NCBI RefSeq assembly: GCF_035920365.1 | Contig: NZ_CP109150.1 | Location: forward strand, 3,100,001 to 3,164,000 | Direction of reading: 5' to 3' | Source of the DNA: Micromonospora sp. NBC_01740 | Lineage (GTDB): Bacteria > Actinomycetota > Actinomycetes > Mycobacteriales > Micromonosporaceae | Length of the DNA: 64,000 nucleotides | Shown: one piece after another, positions 1-14,157 of the stretch | Position numbering within the stretch: position 1 is the stretch's first letter | Layout: the number at the start of each line of letters is the position of its first letter | Notes under the pieces: model-generated | The model's input: the letters and a program-made list of their open reading frames with translations, nothing else | The model's database searches: none | What the model was told of the DNA's origin: nothing | Program-made: the position numbers and the translations under genes

Positions 1-22
1 CGGGTTCGGTGGAAGGAGCTTG

Positions 23-1273
23 ATGGCGTACCTGCTCGGGGTGGTGCTCTTCGCCCTCGCGATCCTCATCTCGGTGAGCCTGCACGAGGCGGGGCACCTG
101 CTCACCGCCAAGGCGTTCGGGATGAAGGTCACCAAGTACTTCGTCGGATTCGGCCCCACCCTCTGGTCCTTCAAGCGGGGCGAGACCGAGTACGGCGTCA
201 AGGGCATCCCGCTCGGCGGCTTCTGCAAGATCGTCGGGATGACCCCCCAGGACGACGACGTCGACCCGGCCGACGAGCCGCGCGCGATGTGGCGGTTCCC
301 GGTGTGGAAGCGGACGATCGTGATGTCCGCCGGCTCGATCACCCACTTCGCCCTCGCCCTGATCGCCCTCTGGATCATCGCGGTCAGCGCCGGGCTGCCC
401 AACCCGCAGTTCCCCAGCACCGAGGCCGAGATCCGCAAGGAGCCGGCGGTCATCCAGCTGTCGAAGTGCGTGGTCCCGGAGAACACCCTGCGCGAGTGCA
501 CCACCGCCGATCCCGCCAGCCCCGCCGCCCAGGCGCAGCTGCGCGACGGCGACCGGATCACCGGGATCAACGGCACGCCGATCAACGACTACGGGCAGCT
601 GCTCACCACCCTGCGCGCCCTCAAGCCGGGCGACACGGCGCAGATCGCGTACGTCCGCGACGGCCAGCCGGCCACGACCAGCACGGTGCTCGCGCAGACC
701 CAGCGGCCCCCGCTCGACGACCCGAAGGGCCAGGTCGCCGCAGTCGCCGCGCTCGGCGTCGGCCTCGTGCCCAGCACCCCGACCCGGGTGACGTACGGGC
801 CGGTCGGGGCGTTCGGCGCGACCGCCGACTTCACCGGCGACATGGCGGTGAACACCTTCGAGGCGATGAAGCGCATCCCGCAGAAGGTCCCCGCGCTGTG
901 GGCGGCGATCACCGGCGAAGAGCGGGACATCGACACCCCGATCAGCGTGGTCGGCGCCAGCCGGCTCGGCGGCGAGGCCGTCGAGAACGACGCCTGGCTG
1001 CTGTTCTTCATGCTCTTCGTCTCGCTGAACTTCTTCATCGGCGTGTTCAACCTGCTGCCGCTGCTGCCGCTCGACGGCGGGCACATCGCCATCGCCTGGT
1101 TCGAGCGGGCCCGGTCCTGGCTCTACGCCCGCATCGGCCGCGCCGACCCCGGGCGCGTCGACTACCTCAAGCTCATGCCCCTCACGTACGCGGTGATCCT
1201 GATCGGTGGCGTGTTCACGCTGCTGACCATCACCGCGGACGTCGTCAACCCGATCACGCTCTTCTCAAGGTGA
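23..1273 (+). CDS. M50 family site-2 intramembrane metalloprotease (RseP/Rip1-like)
   Basis: A 416-residue membrane zinc protease of the regulated intramembrane proteolysis family, expected to cleave membrane-anchored anti-sigma factors or other single-pass proteins. HEAGH, the zinc site, lies at about residues 21-25 in the first membrane helix. A PDZ-like segment with GDRITGING occupies roughly residues 170-240. The second catalytic motif LPLDGGH is near residue 350 in a C-terminal helix. The ATG at 23 is preferred over the TTG at 20 because GGAAGGAG (11-18) sits 4 bases upstream of it. The stop is immediately followed by the ispG start, the same order as rip1-gcpE in mycobacteria (family knowledge), so co-transcription is likely. 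The natural substrate cannot be read from the window. Confidence 0.93.
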   Translation: MAYLLGVVLFALAILISVSLHEAGHLLTAKAFGMKVTKYFVGFGPTLWSFKRGETEYGVKGIPLGGFCKIVGMTPQDDDVDPADEPRAMWRFPVWKRTIVMSAGSITHFALALIALWIIAVSAGLPNPQFPSTEAEIRKEPAVIQLSKCVVPENTLRECTTADPASPAAQAQLRDGDRITGINGTPINDYGQLLTTLRALKPGDTAQIAYVRDGQPATTSTVLAQTQRPPLDDPKGQVAAVAALGVGLVPSTPTRVTYGPVGAFGATADFTGDMAVNTFEAMKRIPQKVPALWAAITGEERDIDTPISVVGASRLGGEAVENDAWLLFFMLFVSLNFFIGVFNLLPLLPLDGGHIAIAWFERARSWLYARIGRADPGRVDYLKLMPLTYAVILIGGVFTLLTITADVVNPITLFSR

Positions 1274-2455
1274 GTGCCTGAAGTGACCGCTGTCAGTCTC
1301 GGTATCCCCGCCGTGCCGCCCCCGCCGCTCGCCCCGCGCCGGGTCAGCCGCCAGATCATGGTCGGTCCGGTGCCGGTCGGTGGGGGCGCGCCGGTGTCGG
1401 TGCAGTCGATGACCACCACCCTCACCTCCGACGTCAACGCCACACTCCAGCAGATCGCCGAGCTGACCGCGTCCGGCTGCCAGATCGTCCGGGTCGCCGT
1501 GCCCAGCCAGGACGACGTGGAGGCGCTGCCCGCGATCGCGAGGAAGTCGCAGATCCCGGTGATCGCCGACATCCACTTCCAGCCGAAGTACGTCTTCGCC
1601 GCGATCGACGCCGGCTGCGCGGCTGTCCGGGTCAACCCGGGCAACATCCGCCAGTTCGACGACAAGGTCAAGGAGATCGCCAAGGCGGCCGGCGACGCGG
1701 GCGTGCCCATCCGGATCGGCGTCAACGCCGGCTCGCTGGACAAGCGGCTGCTCGCCAAGTACGGCAAGGCCACCGCCGAGGCGCTCGTCGAGTCGGCGCT
1801 GTGGGAGTGCTCGCTGTTCGAGGAGCACGGCTTCCGCGACATCAAGATCTCGGTCAAGCACAACGACCCGGTGGTGATGATCCGGGCGTACCGCCAGCTC
1901 GCCGAGAAGTGCGACTACCCGCTGCACCTCGGCGTCACCGAGGCCGGCCCGGCCTTCCAGGGCACCATCAAGTCGGCGGTCGCCTTCGGCGCGCTGCTGG
2001 CCGAGGGGATCGGCGACACGATCCGGGTCTCGCTGTCGGCCCCGCCGGTGGAGGAGATCAAGGTCGGCAACCAGATCCTGGAGTCGCTCGGGCTGCGCGA
2101 GCGGGGCCTGGAGATCGTCTCCTGCCCGTCCTGCGGCCGGGCCCAGGTCGACGTCTACAAGCTGGCCGAGGAGGTCACCGCCGGCCTGGAGGGGCTGCCG
2201 GTGCCGCTGCGGGTCGCCGTGATGGGCTGCGTCGTGAACGGCCCGGGCGAGGCCCGCGAGGCCGACCTCGGGGTGGCCTCCGGCAACGGCAAGGGCCAGA
2301 TCTTCGTCAAGGGCAAGGTCGTCAAGACCGTGCCCGAGGCGCAGATCGTGGAGACCCTGATCGAGGAGGCGCTGCGCATCGCCGACGAGATGGGCGCCGA
2401 GCTGCCCGAGGAGCTGCGCGGTCTGCTCCCCGGCGCCACCGTCAGCGTGCACTGA
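1274..2455 (+). CDS. ispG: 4-hydroxy-3-methylbut-2-enyl diphosphate synthase (flavodoxin), MEP pathway
   Basis: Converts methylerythritol cyclodiphosphate to HMBPP using a [4Fe-4S] cluster, the penultimate step of the MEP isoprenoid pathway. The 393-residue protein has normal length for bacterial IspG without the plant-type insert. A TIM-barrel N-terminal half starts with VSVQSMTTT. The C-terminal cluster-binding part has CPSCGR (cysteines near 284 and 287) and [11 protein letters not shown] (third cysteine near 319). The GTG start abuts the TGA of the upstream protease with no spacer, so translation is probably coupled. Family identity is very secure. Actinobacteria sometimes have two ispG copies, which cannot be judged here. 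Confidence 0.97.
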   Translation: MPEVTAVSLGIPAVPPPPLAPRRVSRQIMVGPVPVGGGAPVSVQSMTTTLTSDVNATLQQIAELTASGCQIVRVAVPSQDDVEALPAIARKSQIPVIADIHFQPKYVFAAIDAGCAAVRVNPGNIRQFDDKVKEIAKAAGDAGVPIRIGVNAGSLDKRLLAKYGKATAEALVESALWECSLFEEHGFRDIKISVKHNDPVVMIRAYRQLAEKCDYPLHLGVTEAGPAFQGTIKSAVAFGALLAEGIGDTIRVSLSAPPVEEIKVGNQILESLGLRERGLEIVSCPSCGRAQVDVYKLAEEVTAGLEGLPVPLRVAVMGCVVNGPGEAREADLGVASGNGKGQIFVKGKVVKTVPEAQIVETLIEEALRIADEMGAELPEELRGLLPGATVSVH

Positions 2456-2600
2456 CCCACCGCGCCGTCGCGCGCCGGCCCCGACCGCCCCCGCCAGCGG
2501 CCGGGGCCGGCGCGCTTCCGCCGGGCGTACGCTCCGCGTCGTCGTCACGGTGCAGGCGTCCCACTCGTCACTCGACCGGCGCGGCACGGGGCGGATCTGG

Positions 2601-2606
2601 CAGGCT
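2601..2606 (+). promoter_or_regulatory. Candidate -10 element for a leaderless GNAT transcript
   Basis: CAGGCT matches the actinobacterial -10 pattern TANNNT except at the first base and ends 7 bases before the GTG at 2614. No ribosome-binding site is visible before that GTG. The arrangement recurs upstream of many genes in this window. No convincing -35 box is seen at normal spacing. Confidence 0.4.
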
Positions 2607-2613
2607 GGTATCC

Positions 2614-3453
2614 GTGCTGACGGTGCCGGTACGCCAACTGGGGGAGTCGGAGCGCCGCGCGGTCGAGCGGCTGCTCGACCTCGACCCGTTCGCGGGCGCG
2701 CAGGTCGCCGAGCGGATCACGGCGCGCGGCCTGGCCTGGTGGCGTGCCGAGGGACGGGTGCTGGGCTACGGCAGCCGCCGCAACCTGGAGTCGATCTGCT
2801 GGCTCGGCGGCAACCTGACCCCCGTGCTCGCCACCGAGCCGGCCGTCGCCGCGTACGCCGACCTGCTCGCCGGCGAGGAGCGGCTCTGCTCGTCGATCGT
2901 GGGCCGGGCCGACGCGGTGCTCGGGCTCTGGGACCGCCTCTCCGCCGTCTGGGGGCCGGCCCGGGACGTACGCCCCAACCAGCCGTTGCTGGCGACCGAC
3001 GCGCTGCCGGCGCTGCGGGCGGACCCGGAGGTGCGGCGGGTGCGCGCCAGCGAGGTCGACCGGCTCTTTCCGGCGGCGGTGGCGATGTACACCGAGGAGG
3101 TCGGCGTCTCGCCGCTCGCCGACGACGGCGGGCGCGGCTACCGGCGGCGGGTCACCGACCTGGTCCGGACCGGGCGGGCGTACGCCCGGTTCGTCGACGG
3201 CCGGGTGGTGTTCAAGGCCGAGCTGGCGGTGGTGACCCGCCGGACCGCCCAGGTGCAGGGCGTCTGGGTGGCCCCCGAGTGGCGGGGCCGGGGCATCGCG
3301 TCGGCGGCCATGGCGGCGGTGGTGCGCGACGCGCTGCTGCGGGTCGCCCCGACCGTCAGCCTCTACGTGAACGACTTCAACACGCCCGCCCGCCGGGTCT
3401 ACGAGCGCTGCGGGTTCCGCCCCGTCGGCACGCTCGCCACCGTGCTCTTCTGA
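2614..3453 (+). CDS. GNAT family N-acetyltransferase (two-domain, DUF4081-like N-terminal part)
   Basis: A 279-residue acyl-CoA-dependent N-acetyltransferase of unknown substrate. The C-terminal half holds the GNAT fold: the acetyl-CoA loop appears as VAPEWRGRGIASAAM at about residues 220-235, followed by LYVNDFNTPARRVYERCGF, the usual beta-alpha ending. The N-terminal half lacks the acetyl-CoA motif and resembles the extra domain found in actinobacterial GNATs encoded beside ispG (mycobacterial Rv2867c position). The start is the GTG at 2614, because the upstream in-frame extension is only the shadow of ispG and its intergenic region. A leaderless transcript is likely. It lies 158 bases after ispG, so it may be independently transcribed. 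Confidence 0.85.
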   Translation: MLTVPVRQLGESERRAVERLLDLDPFAGAQVAERITARGLAWWRAEGRVLGYGSRRNLESICWLGGNLTPVLATEPAVAAYADLLAGEERLCSSIVGRADAVLGLWDRLSAVWGPARDVRPNQPLLATDALPALRADPEVRRVRASEVDRLFPAAVAMYTEEVGVSPLADDGGRGYRRRVTDLVRTGRAYARFVDGRVVFKAELAVVTRRTAQVQGVWVAPEWRGRGIASAAMAAVVRDALLRVAPTVSLYVNDFNTPARRVYERCGFRPVGTLATVLF

Positions 3454-3634
3454 GCCACCCGTGCGGCGTCCGCTCTGAGTCACCCTTCGCGGCGTCCGCG
3501 CAGGGCGGCTCCCGGCCGGCGCGGCCCACGCACCGGCCTCCGGCCAGGTGAACGGCCGGTAAATGCGTTGAGCCGGCCGGCTCCACCGACCAGGCTGGAT
3601 GCTCCGCCCCGGTCTGCGGAGAAGGGACTCCGTC

Positions 3635-6600
3635 ATGCGTCTGCTCCGGGACCTGTGGGCCACCTCGCCCCGCCGAATGTCGATCGTGACCTGCCTGATC
3701 GTGCTCGGCGCCGGGGGTCAGGCCGCCGCCGCCGCGCTGGCCGGCCCCGTCCTGGTGCACCGCGCCGCCGGGTTCTTCGCGCTGCTCGCCGTGGCGCTGG
3801 TCGCCGCCGTCCTCACCGACCTCGCGGTGAGCCTGCTGATGGCCGGGCTGACCGCCGACTGGTCCGCCGACGTGCGGCGCCGGCTGTGCCGGGTCGCGCT
3901 CGGGCAGGACCTGCCGACCCTGGAGACCACCCCGGTCGGCGAGCTGCTAGACCGCATCGACGGCGACGTCTACCAGGTCGCCGCCGCGGTGCGCAACCAG
4001 GGCGTACGGATCGCGCAGGGCCTCGCCGCGGGCGTGCTGTCGACCGTCGTCGCCCTCGCGGTGTGGTGGCCGGCCGGCCTCGGGATGCTGCTGCTGACCG
4101 TGCTGCTGGCCGTCGGCCTGCGCAAGCCCACCGCGCGGATCGGCCCGGCCCGGATGGCCGAGGAGGAGGCCTGGTCCGACCTCGCCGCGGTGATGGAGGA
4201 GGCCATCCACGGCCAGGACGACGTACGCACCAGCCTGGCCCGGCCGTACGTGCTGCGCCTCTACGCCCGGCGGGCCGCCGAGGTGCTCAGTCGCGGGGTG
4301 CGCGTGTGGCGGATGTCCGCCCAGGTCACCACCGTGGCCGCCGGCGTCATCCGGGCCGGGATCGCGGCCGTGGTGCTCGGCGGCGCGTGGGCACTGGTCA
4401 CCGGCCGGGTCGACGGCGCCCGGCTCACCGCGATCTGGCTGCTGGCCATCGGCTTCGGCATGACCGTCGAGCACGTCAGCCGGATGGTGCCCGAACTCCA
4501 GTACGCCCTCGGCGCCTGGGGGCGGGTGCAGCTGCTGGCGGGCTCCCGGCAGGAGCCCGTGGGCGGGGCCGCCCCGAACGAGGGCGACCTGGTGGTGCGG
4601 GGCCTCACCTTCCGCTACGGGGGTGCCGACGACGGGCGCGGCCCCGCGCTGCACGACGTCGACCTGACCTTCACCCGGGGCCGCTCGTACGCGCTGGTCG
4701 GCCGGACGGGCTCCGGCAAGTCCACCCTGGCGAAGGTGCTCACCCGGGCCGTCGACGTGCCGCCCGGCACGGTCTTCCTGGCCGGCGACGACGTGTGCGA
4801 CCTCGACGTCGAGGCGCTGCGCCGGTGGATCGCCGTGGTGCCCCAGCGCACCGAGATCCTCGCCGGGACCCTCGCCGAGAACGTCGCGTTGTTCGATCCG
4901 GACCTGCTCGACGCCGCCGCCCGGGCGCTGCGCGAGCTGGGGCTCGACGGCTGGATCGCCGAGCTGCCCGCCGGCCTGGACACCCGGCTGGGCGACGGCG
5001 GGCACGTGCTCTCGGCGGGCCAGGAGCAGCTGGTCGCCTTCGCCCGGATCCTGGTGCGCGACCCGCACGTGGTGATCCTCGACGAGGCCACCGCCCGCCT
5101 CGACCCGGTGACCGAGGCGCGGGTGCAGCAGGCCACCGAGCGGTTGCTACGGGACCGGATCGGCATCGTCATCGCCCACCGCCTCTCCTCCGTACGCCGC
5201 TGCGACGAGGTGGTGGTGATGGCCGACGGCGCGGTCGTGGAGGCCGGGCCGCTGGACTCCTCGGAACGCTTCGCCGAACTGCTCGCCACCAGCCACGCCA
5301 CCGCGTACGCCCACGCGGCACCGGGCGGTCGTTCCGGCGGGGTCGACCTGCTGACCGGCCCGTCGGACCCGTGGCCGACCACCGGCCCGGACGAGGCCCT
5401 CCCACCGGCGACGCCCCCGGTCGGCCCGCCGGCCGTTCCGTCGGCCACGCCCACGGCCGTGCCGCCGGTCGGAGTCCCGGCCGCGCCGCCGGTCGGGGCG
5501 GTTCCCGCGACCCCGACGGAGCCGGTCGGGTCGGCCGACGGCCGGGCGGGTCAGGGCGGGTCCGCAGCCCCCGGGGAGCCGGAGACGACGTCCCCGCGGG
5601 GGCTGCGCGGGCTGCGGGAGATCCTGCGGCTGTGCCTCAACGACGCGCGCTACGGGCTGGCCTCGCTGGCGTTGTTCCTGCTGCTCGTGCTCCTCGGCCT
5701 GGAGGGGCCGGTGCTGCCATGGCTCTGGGCGGACGTGGTCGACGGCACCGGCGACCCGTGGAAGCCCGCGCTGGGGATCGTCGTCGGCCTGCTGGTGACC
5801 CTGCCGGTGCCGTACCTCAACGGTCTGCGCTTCCCGCAGTGGTGGGTCCGGCAGATGCTGCGGATCAGCCTGCGCCTGGTGCACGGCCAGACCGGACCGC
5901 GCCGGGTCAGCCGGCACACGCCGGCGGAGGTGGTGGCCCAGGGCGGCGACACCGAGCGGGTGGTGCAGCTCGCCGACAACCTGATGGACCAGGGGCTCTC
6001 GCTGCTGCTCCTGGTCACGATGACCGCCGTCACCGGCAGTGTGGTGCCGGGGCTCTTCTTCGCGGGCACGATGCTCGTCTCCGGACTCGCCGCCACGCTG
6101 TTCGGCCCCCACCTGGAACGGTCGGCGCGGGCCACCGTCGCGGCGCGGGCCGCGTTCGCCACCGCGCTGGTCTCCTCGCTGTCGGCCGCCCGTACGGTCA
6201 AACTCGCCGGGGCCACCCGCCCGGTGCTGGCCCACCTGGCCGACCTCGACGTGGTGCGCAGCGACCGGCAACGCCGGGAGATCTCCGTGCAGGTCTGGTC
6301 CCGCTCGACCCCGTCGCTGGTCAGCGGCCTGCTGCCGATCGGCGCGTGGGCGCTCTTCCTGGCCGGGCAGCTCTCGGCCGGCGCCACCCTGGTCGCGGTC
6401 GCCACCCTGGCCGCCGCCCGCTGGTTCGCGTGGACGACGGCCTCGCTGATCTCGCAGATCCCGTCGGCGCGGGTGTGGACCCGGCGGACGGTGGCGATGA
6501 CCGGCGTGGAGGCGTACTCGGCGGCGGTGCCGGGGGTGGACCTCGGCGCGGGGACCGCCCCGGCGCCCGTCGTGCCGCCCCGGCACCCGCTGCGCCGGCT

Positions 6601-7273
6601 GGAGCTGACCGGCTTCGGCGTCCGGCACACCGACGGGACGGTGGCCGTACGCGACGTCGACCTGACGGTGGAACGCGGCCAGCTGGTGCTGGTCGTCGGG
6701 CCGGTCGGCTCGGGCAAGTCGTCGCTGCTGCGGGCGCTGGCCGGCATCGCCCCGCACACCGGGCGGCTGACCTGGAACGGCGACCCCGTCACCGAGCCGG
6801 AGCTGTTCCTGCGCCCCCACCAGGTGGGCTACGTCGGCCAGCTGCCCCGGGTGCTCTCCGGCACGGTGGCCGACAACATCACCCTCGGCCACCAGGTGGA
6901 CGCCGCGGCGGCGGTGTCGACCGCCCAGCTCGACCACGACCTGGCGGCGGCCGGCGGCGGGCTCGGGCTGCTGATCGGGCACAAGGGCACCCGGCTCTCG
7001 GGCGGGCAGTTGCAGCGCCTCGCGCTGGCCCGGGCGCTCGCCCCCCGTACCGAGCTGCTGGTGGCCGACGACGTCTCCTCGGCGCTGGACGTCACCACCG
7101 AGCTGGCGCTGTGGCAGGCGCTGCGCGAGCACGGCGTGACCGTGGTGGGTTCGACCTCGAAGCGCGCCGCCCTGGTCCGGGCCGACCACGTCGTGGTCCT
7201 CCGCTCCGGCACGGTCGCCGCCCAGGGCCCCTGGCGCGAGCTGGAACCCCACTGGTCCCACCTGGCCGGCTGA
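3635..7273 (+). CDS. Fused two-half ABC exporter (TMD-NBD-TMD-NBD) with one degenerate ATP site
   Basis: A 1212-residue polypeptide containing two complete type IV ABC exporter halves joined by a Pro/Ala/Val-rich linker (about residues 570-655). Half 1 has a membrane domain followed by Walker A GRTGSGKST (near 356), signature LSAGQEQ, Walker B VVILDEATARLD and an intact H-loop (IVIAHRLSS). Half 2 has a second membrane domain, Walker A GPVGSGKSS (near 1022), signature LSGGQLQR, Walker B LLVADDVSSALD in which the catalytic Glu is Asp, and no switch histidine (GSTSKRA replaces it). By family logic, the site made of NBD2 Walker motifs and the NBD1 signature is non-hydrolytic. The ATG at 3635 follows GAAGGGA (3621-3627). 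The substrate is unknown and no biosynthetic neighbours are present. Confidence 0.9.
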   Translation: MRLLRDLWATSPRRMSIVTCLIVLGAGGQAAAAALAGPVLVHRAAGFFALLAVALVAAVLTDLAVSLLMAGLTADWSADVRRRLCRVALGQDLPTLETTPVGELLDRIDGDVYQVAAAVRNQGVRIAQGLAAGVLSTVVALAVWWPAGLGMLLLTVLLAVGLRKPTARIGPARMAEEEAWSDLAAVMEEAIHGQDDVRTSLARPYVLRLYARRAAEVLSRGVRVWRMSAQVTTVAAGVIRAGIAAVVLGGAWALVTGRVDGARLTAIWLLAIGFGMTVEHVSRMVPELQYALGAWGRVQLLAGSRQEPVGGAAPNEGDLVVRGLTFRYGGADDGRGPALHDVDLTFTRGRSYALVGRTGSGKSTLAKVLTRAVDVPPGTVFLAGDDVCDLDVEALRRWIAVVPQRTEILAGTLAENVALFDPDLLDAAARALRELGLDGWIAELPAGLDTRLGDGGHVLSAGQEQLVAFARILVRDPHVVILDEATARLDPVTEARVQQATERLLRDRIGIVIAHRLSSVRRCDEVVVMADGAVVEAGPLDSSERFAELLATSHATAYAHAAPGGRSGGVDLLTGPSDPWPTTGPDEALPPATPPVGPPAVPSATPTAVPPVGVPAAPPVGAVPATPTEPVGSADGRAGQGGSAAPGEPETTSPRGLRGLREILRLCLNDARYGLASLALFLLLVLLGLEGPVLPWLWADVVDGTGDPWKPALGIVVGLLVTLPVPYLNGLRFPQWWVRQMLRISLRLVHGQTGPRRVSRHTPAEVVAQGGDTERVVQLADNLMDQGLSLLLLVTMTAVTGSVVPGLFFAGTMLVSGLAATLFGPHLERSARATVAARAAFATALVSSLSAARTVKLAGATRPVLAHLADLDVVRSDRQRREISVQVWSRSTPSLVSGLLPIGAWALFLAGQLSAGATLVAVATLAAARWFAWTTASLISQIPSARVWTRRTVAMTGVEAYSAAVPGVDLGAGTAPAPVVPPRHPLRRLELTGFGVRHTDGTVAVRDVDLTVERGQLVLVVGPVGSGKSSLLRALAGIAPHTGRLTWNGDPVTEPELFLRPHQVGYVGQLPRVLSGTVADNITLGHQVDAAAAVSTAQLDHDLAAAGGGLGLLIGHKGTRLSGGQLQRLALARALAPRTELLVADDVSSALDVTTELALWQALREHGVTVVGSTSKRAALVRADHVVVLRSGTVAAQGPWRELEPHWSHLAG

Positions 7274-7329
7274 CCCACCCGCCCCACCCCCACCTGACGG
7301 ACCGGGGACGGGGCTGAGAGAGGGGCAGG

Positions 7330-9889
<2,560 letters not shown>

Positions 9890-10056
9890 GAGGGTGTGTC
9901 CCAGGGTCTGGAGGTCGGAACGGGGCAGCGTCAGGAGAGCGGCTGCGCCGGACAGACGCCGCTGGCCTGCAGTCGGAGGTCGACATACAGGCGCACGGTC
10001 AGGTGCCAGACGTTGGTCATCGCCGCCGAGGATAACGCCGGCCGTCGATGCTGCGG

Positions 10057-10082
10057 AAGGAGTGCCCTTGGTGACGCTCCTT
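10057..10082. repeat. Inverted repeat in the intergenic region upstream of the symporter
   Basis: AAGGAGTG and CGCTCCTT are inverted copies (7 of 8 bases) separated by 10 bases. The repeat lies 58 bases past the stop of the DUF998 gene and about 170 bases upstream of the symporter start. It could be a weak terminator for the former or an operator for the latter. The rest of 9890-10139 shows nothing recognisable. Confidence 0.3.
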
Positions 10083-10139
10083 ACAGCAGGTGCACGAAGG
10101 GACCGATGCCCCATCTCAGGCGCTGCGAGGTGCCCCGGC

Positions 10140-10767
10140 TCACCGGCGGAGGGCGACGGCGGTCGCGGCGGCCGTGCCCCAGAGGACGGCCACCAGCAGC
10201 AGCAGCCGCTCCAGGACGGCGATCAGGCCGCCGCGCCCCACGAAGAGCATGGCCACGGCGGTCGCGCCCGCCAGCGGCAGGGCCGCCGCCAGGGCCACCG
10301 CGGCCAGCCGGCGCAGCGCCGACGGCGCGGCCCGGGTGAGCATGACCGCCAGCATCGCGAAGACCACCGCGGCCACCGCGAGGATGCTCGCCGCGCCGTG
10401 CACCAGGTCCGCCGTGGTCGCCCGCTCGAACGGCGGCAGCGGGCAGCCGGCGCTGCACGACACCGCCCCGGAGACCAGCGCGAAGACGCTCCCGGCCGCG
10501 AGCAGCCCGGCCGCCGCCCGCAGCACCGGGGGCAGCGCCGCCGCGAGCAGCAGCAACCCGGCCGCCAGGGCGAAGACCCCGATCCGGTACGCCGGGGCGT
10601 ACGCGCTGTCGGTGACGCCCGCCTCGCTGACGTACCCGGTCAGGCCCGGCCCCGGACCGGCCACCACGGCGACGGTCACCGCGACCGCGCCCGCGACGAC
10701 GCAGGCGGCGGAGGCCGACGCGGCGGCGGCCCGGGGCGGGGCGGTACGCGGGTCGGTCCGGCGCGGC

Positions 10768-10775
<8 letters not shown>
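10140..10775 (-). CDS. DUF998 family integral membrane protein
   Basis: A 211-residue protein with about six hydrophobic helices, a Pro/Ala-rich cytoplasmic start and short loops. The stretch with YRIGVFALA, then VSCSAGCPLPPFE, then DLVHGAAS is the pattern of the DUF998 family, whose biochemical role is not known. The GTG start overlaps the end of the upstream hydroquinone-reductase gene by 8 bases, so translation is almost certainly coupled and the two may work together, for example in a redox or envelope process. The two cysteines in SCSAGC could form a disulfide or bind a ligand. Confidence 0.75.
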
Positions 10776-11733
<958 letters not shown>

Positions 11734-11739
11734 GCCGCC

Positions 11740-11745
11740 AACCTA
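11740..11745 (-). promoter_or_regulatory. -10 element of a leaderless promoter for the GST-like gene
   Basis: On the minus strand TAGGTT is followed by six bases and then the ATG at 11733. Transcription starting 6-7 bases after the -10 would begin at the start codon. This is a full TANNNT match. Confidence 0.6.
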
Positions 11746-11840
11746 TCCGCTGCGCGCGCGGATATCCTGGCGGCCGGGCGTCCCCGCGACCCGGAACCGC
11801 CCGCCCCCCGCCCCTTCCCACCCCCCGAAGGATCGCGCTG

Positions 11841-13046
<1,206 letters not shown>

Positions 13047-13223
13047 CCCGGGGTCGGCCAGGGCGCCGCCGCTGCCCGCCCGTTCCGGGGGCTCCGATGC
13101 CGTGGGCGACGAGGGCTTGGCACCGGCGGGGGCGGAGCCGTGCCGGCGGGCGGGTCCGTGACGGACATCCGACGGGCCGACGAAGTGGGTCATGGGACCT
13201 CCCGGAGCCGGCAGTACGCGGCC

Positions 13224-13229
13224 TAGAGT
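13224..13229 (+). promoter_or_regulatory. Candidate -10 for the methyltransferase/c-di-GMP operon
   Basis: TAGAGT is a full TANNNT match about 105 bases upstream of the DUF574 start, implying a leader of about 100 bases. No good -35 is visible. The rest of 13047-13334 is GC-rich without other signals. Confidence 0.35.
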
Positions 13230-13334
13230 GGTGAGCACCACACGACCCGCGGGTCGGCCGGTGCCTCGCGTACCCCCACGTGACCGCGGCACCGGCTCCC
13301 TCCCGCACCGCGGCGACGACCATGAGGTGCAGCA

Positions 13335-14153
13335 GTGCAGATGCCGGACGGACTTCCCGCCGAGATCGACCTCTCCCGGCCGAGCGCGGCCCGGGTGTAC
13401 GACTACTTCCTCGGCGGGGCGCACAACTTCGAGATCGACCGGCAGCTCGCCGAGCAGATCGCCGGCATGACCCCGAACCTGGCGGCGACCATGCGCGCCG
13501 GCCGGGAGTTCCTGCGTCGCGCCGTACGCACGCTGCTCGACGCCGGCATCGACCAGTTCCTCGACATCGGCTCCGGCATCCCCACCGTGGGCAACGTGCA
13601 CGAGGTCGCCCAGACGGCCAATCCGAAGGCCCGCGTGGTCTACGTCGACATCGACCCGGTCGCGGTGGCGCACAGCCGGGAGCTGCTCGCCGGCGACGAG
13701 CTGACCGGGGTGATCCACGGCGACCTGCGGGAGCCGGAGCGGATCCTGGCCGCAGCCCGTGACCTGGGGCTGCTCGACTTCAGCCGGCCGCTGGGCATCC
13801 TGCTCGCCGGGGTGGTGCACTTCGTCCGGGACGCCGACCGCCCCGGCGAGATCCTGGCCACCCTCCGGGCCGCCGCGGCCCCGGGCAGCCACCTGGTCGT
13901 CTCACACTCCACGTTCGAGGACCAGCCGCAGGAGATGCTCGACGCGCAGCGCCTCTCGGCGCGTACCGACACCGAGATCACGCTGCGCTCCCGGGCCGAG
14001 GTGACGAGCTTCTTCGGCGGCTGGACGCTCCTGGAGCCGGGTGTGGTGCACATGCCGCTGTGGCGCCCCGACTCGCCCTCCGACGTCGACGAGCACCCGG
14101 AGCGGTTCGGCGCCTTCGGCGGCGTCGCCCGGTACGACCAGCCCACCGCCTGA
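13335..14153 (+). CDS. SAM-dependent methyltransferase, DUF574 (Methyltransf_19) family
   Basis: A 272-residue protein of a family greatly expanded in high-GC actinobacteria. The start PSAARVYDYFLGGAHNFEID is diagnostic for DUF574. FLDIGSGIPTVGNVHEVA near residue 75 is the SAM-binding glycine-rich loop, and VVYVDIDPVAVAHS supplies the acidic ribose-binding residue. The substrate is unknown for most members. The GTG at 13335 is used, with an ATG at 13341 as an alternative. It is followed after only 4 bases by the PAS-GGDEF-EAL gene, so the two are co-transcribed. Confidence 0.88.
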   Translation: MQMPDGLPAEIDLSRPSAARVYDYFLGGAHNFEIDRQLAEQIAGMTPNLAATMRAGREFLRRAVRTLLDAGIDQFLDIGSGIPTVGNVHEVAQTANPKARVVYVDIDPVAVAHSRELLAGDELTGVIHGDLREPERILAAARDLGLLDFSRPLGILLAGVVHFVRDADRPGEILATLRAAAAPGSHLVVSHSTFEDQPQEMLDAQRLSARTDTEITLRSRAEVTSFFGGWTLLEPGVVHMPLWRPDSPSDVDEHPERFGAFGGVARYDQPTA

Positions 14154-14157
14154 GCCC

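Noticed and set aside
3568..7317. Overlapping 1249-codon plus-strand frame
   Set aside because: The +1 neighbour frame carries the ABC motifs; this one is Arg/Gly-rich shadow.
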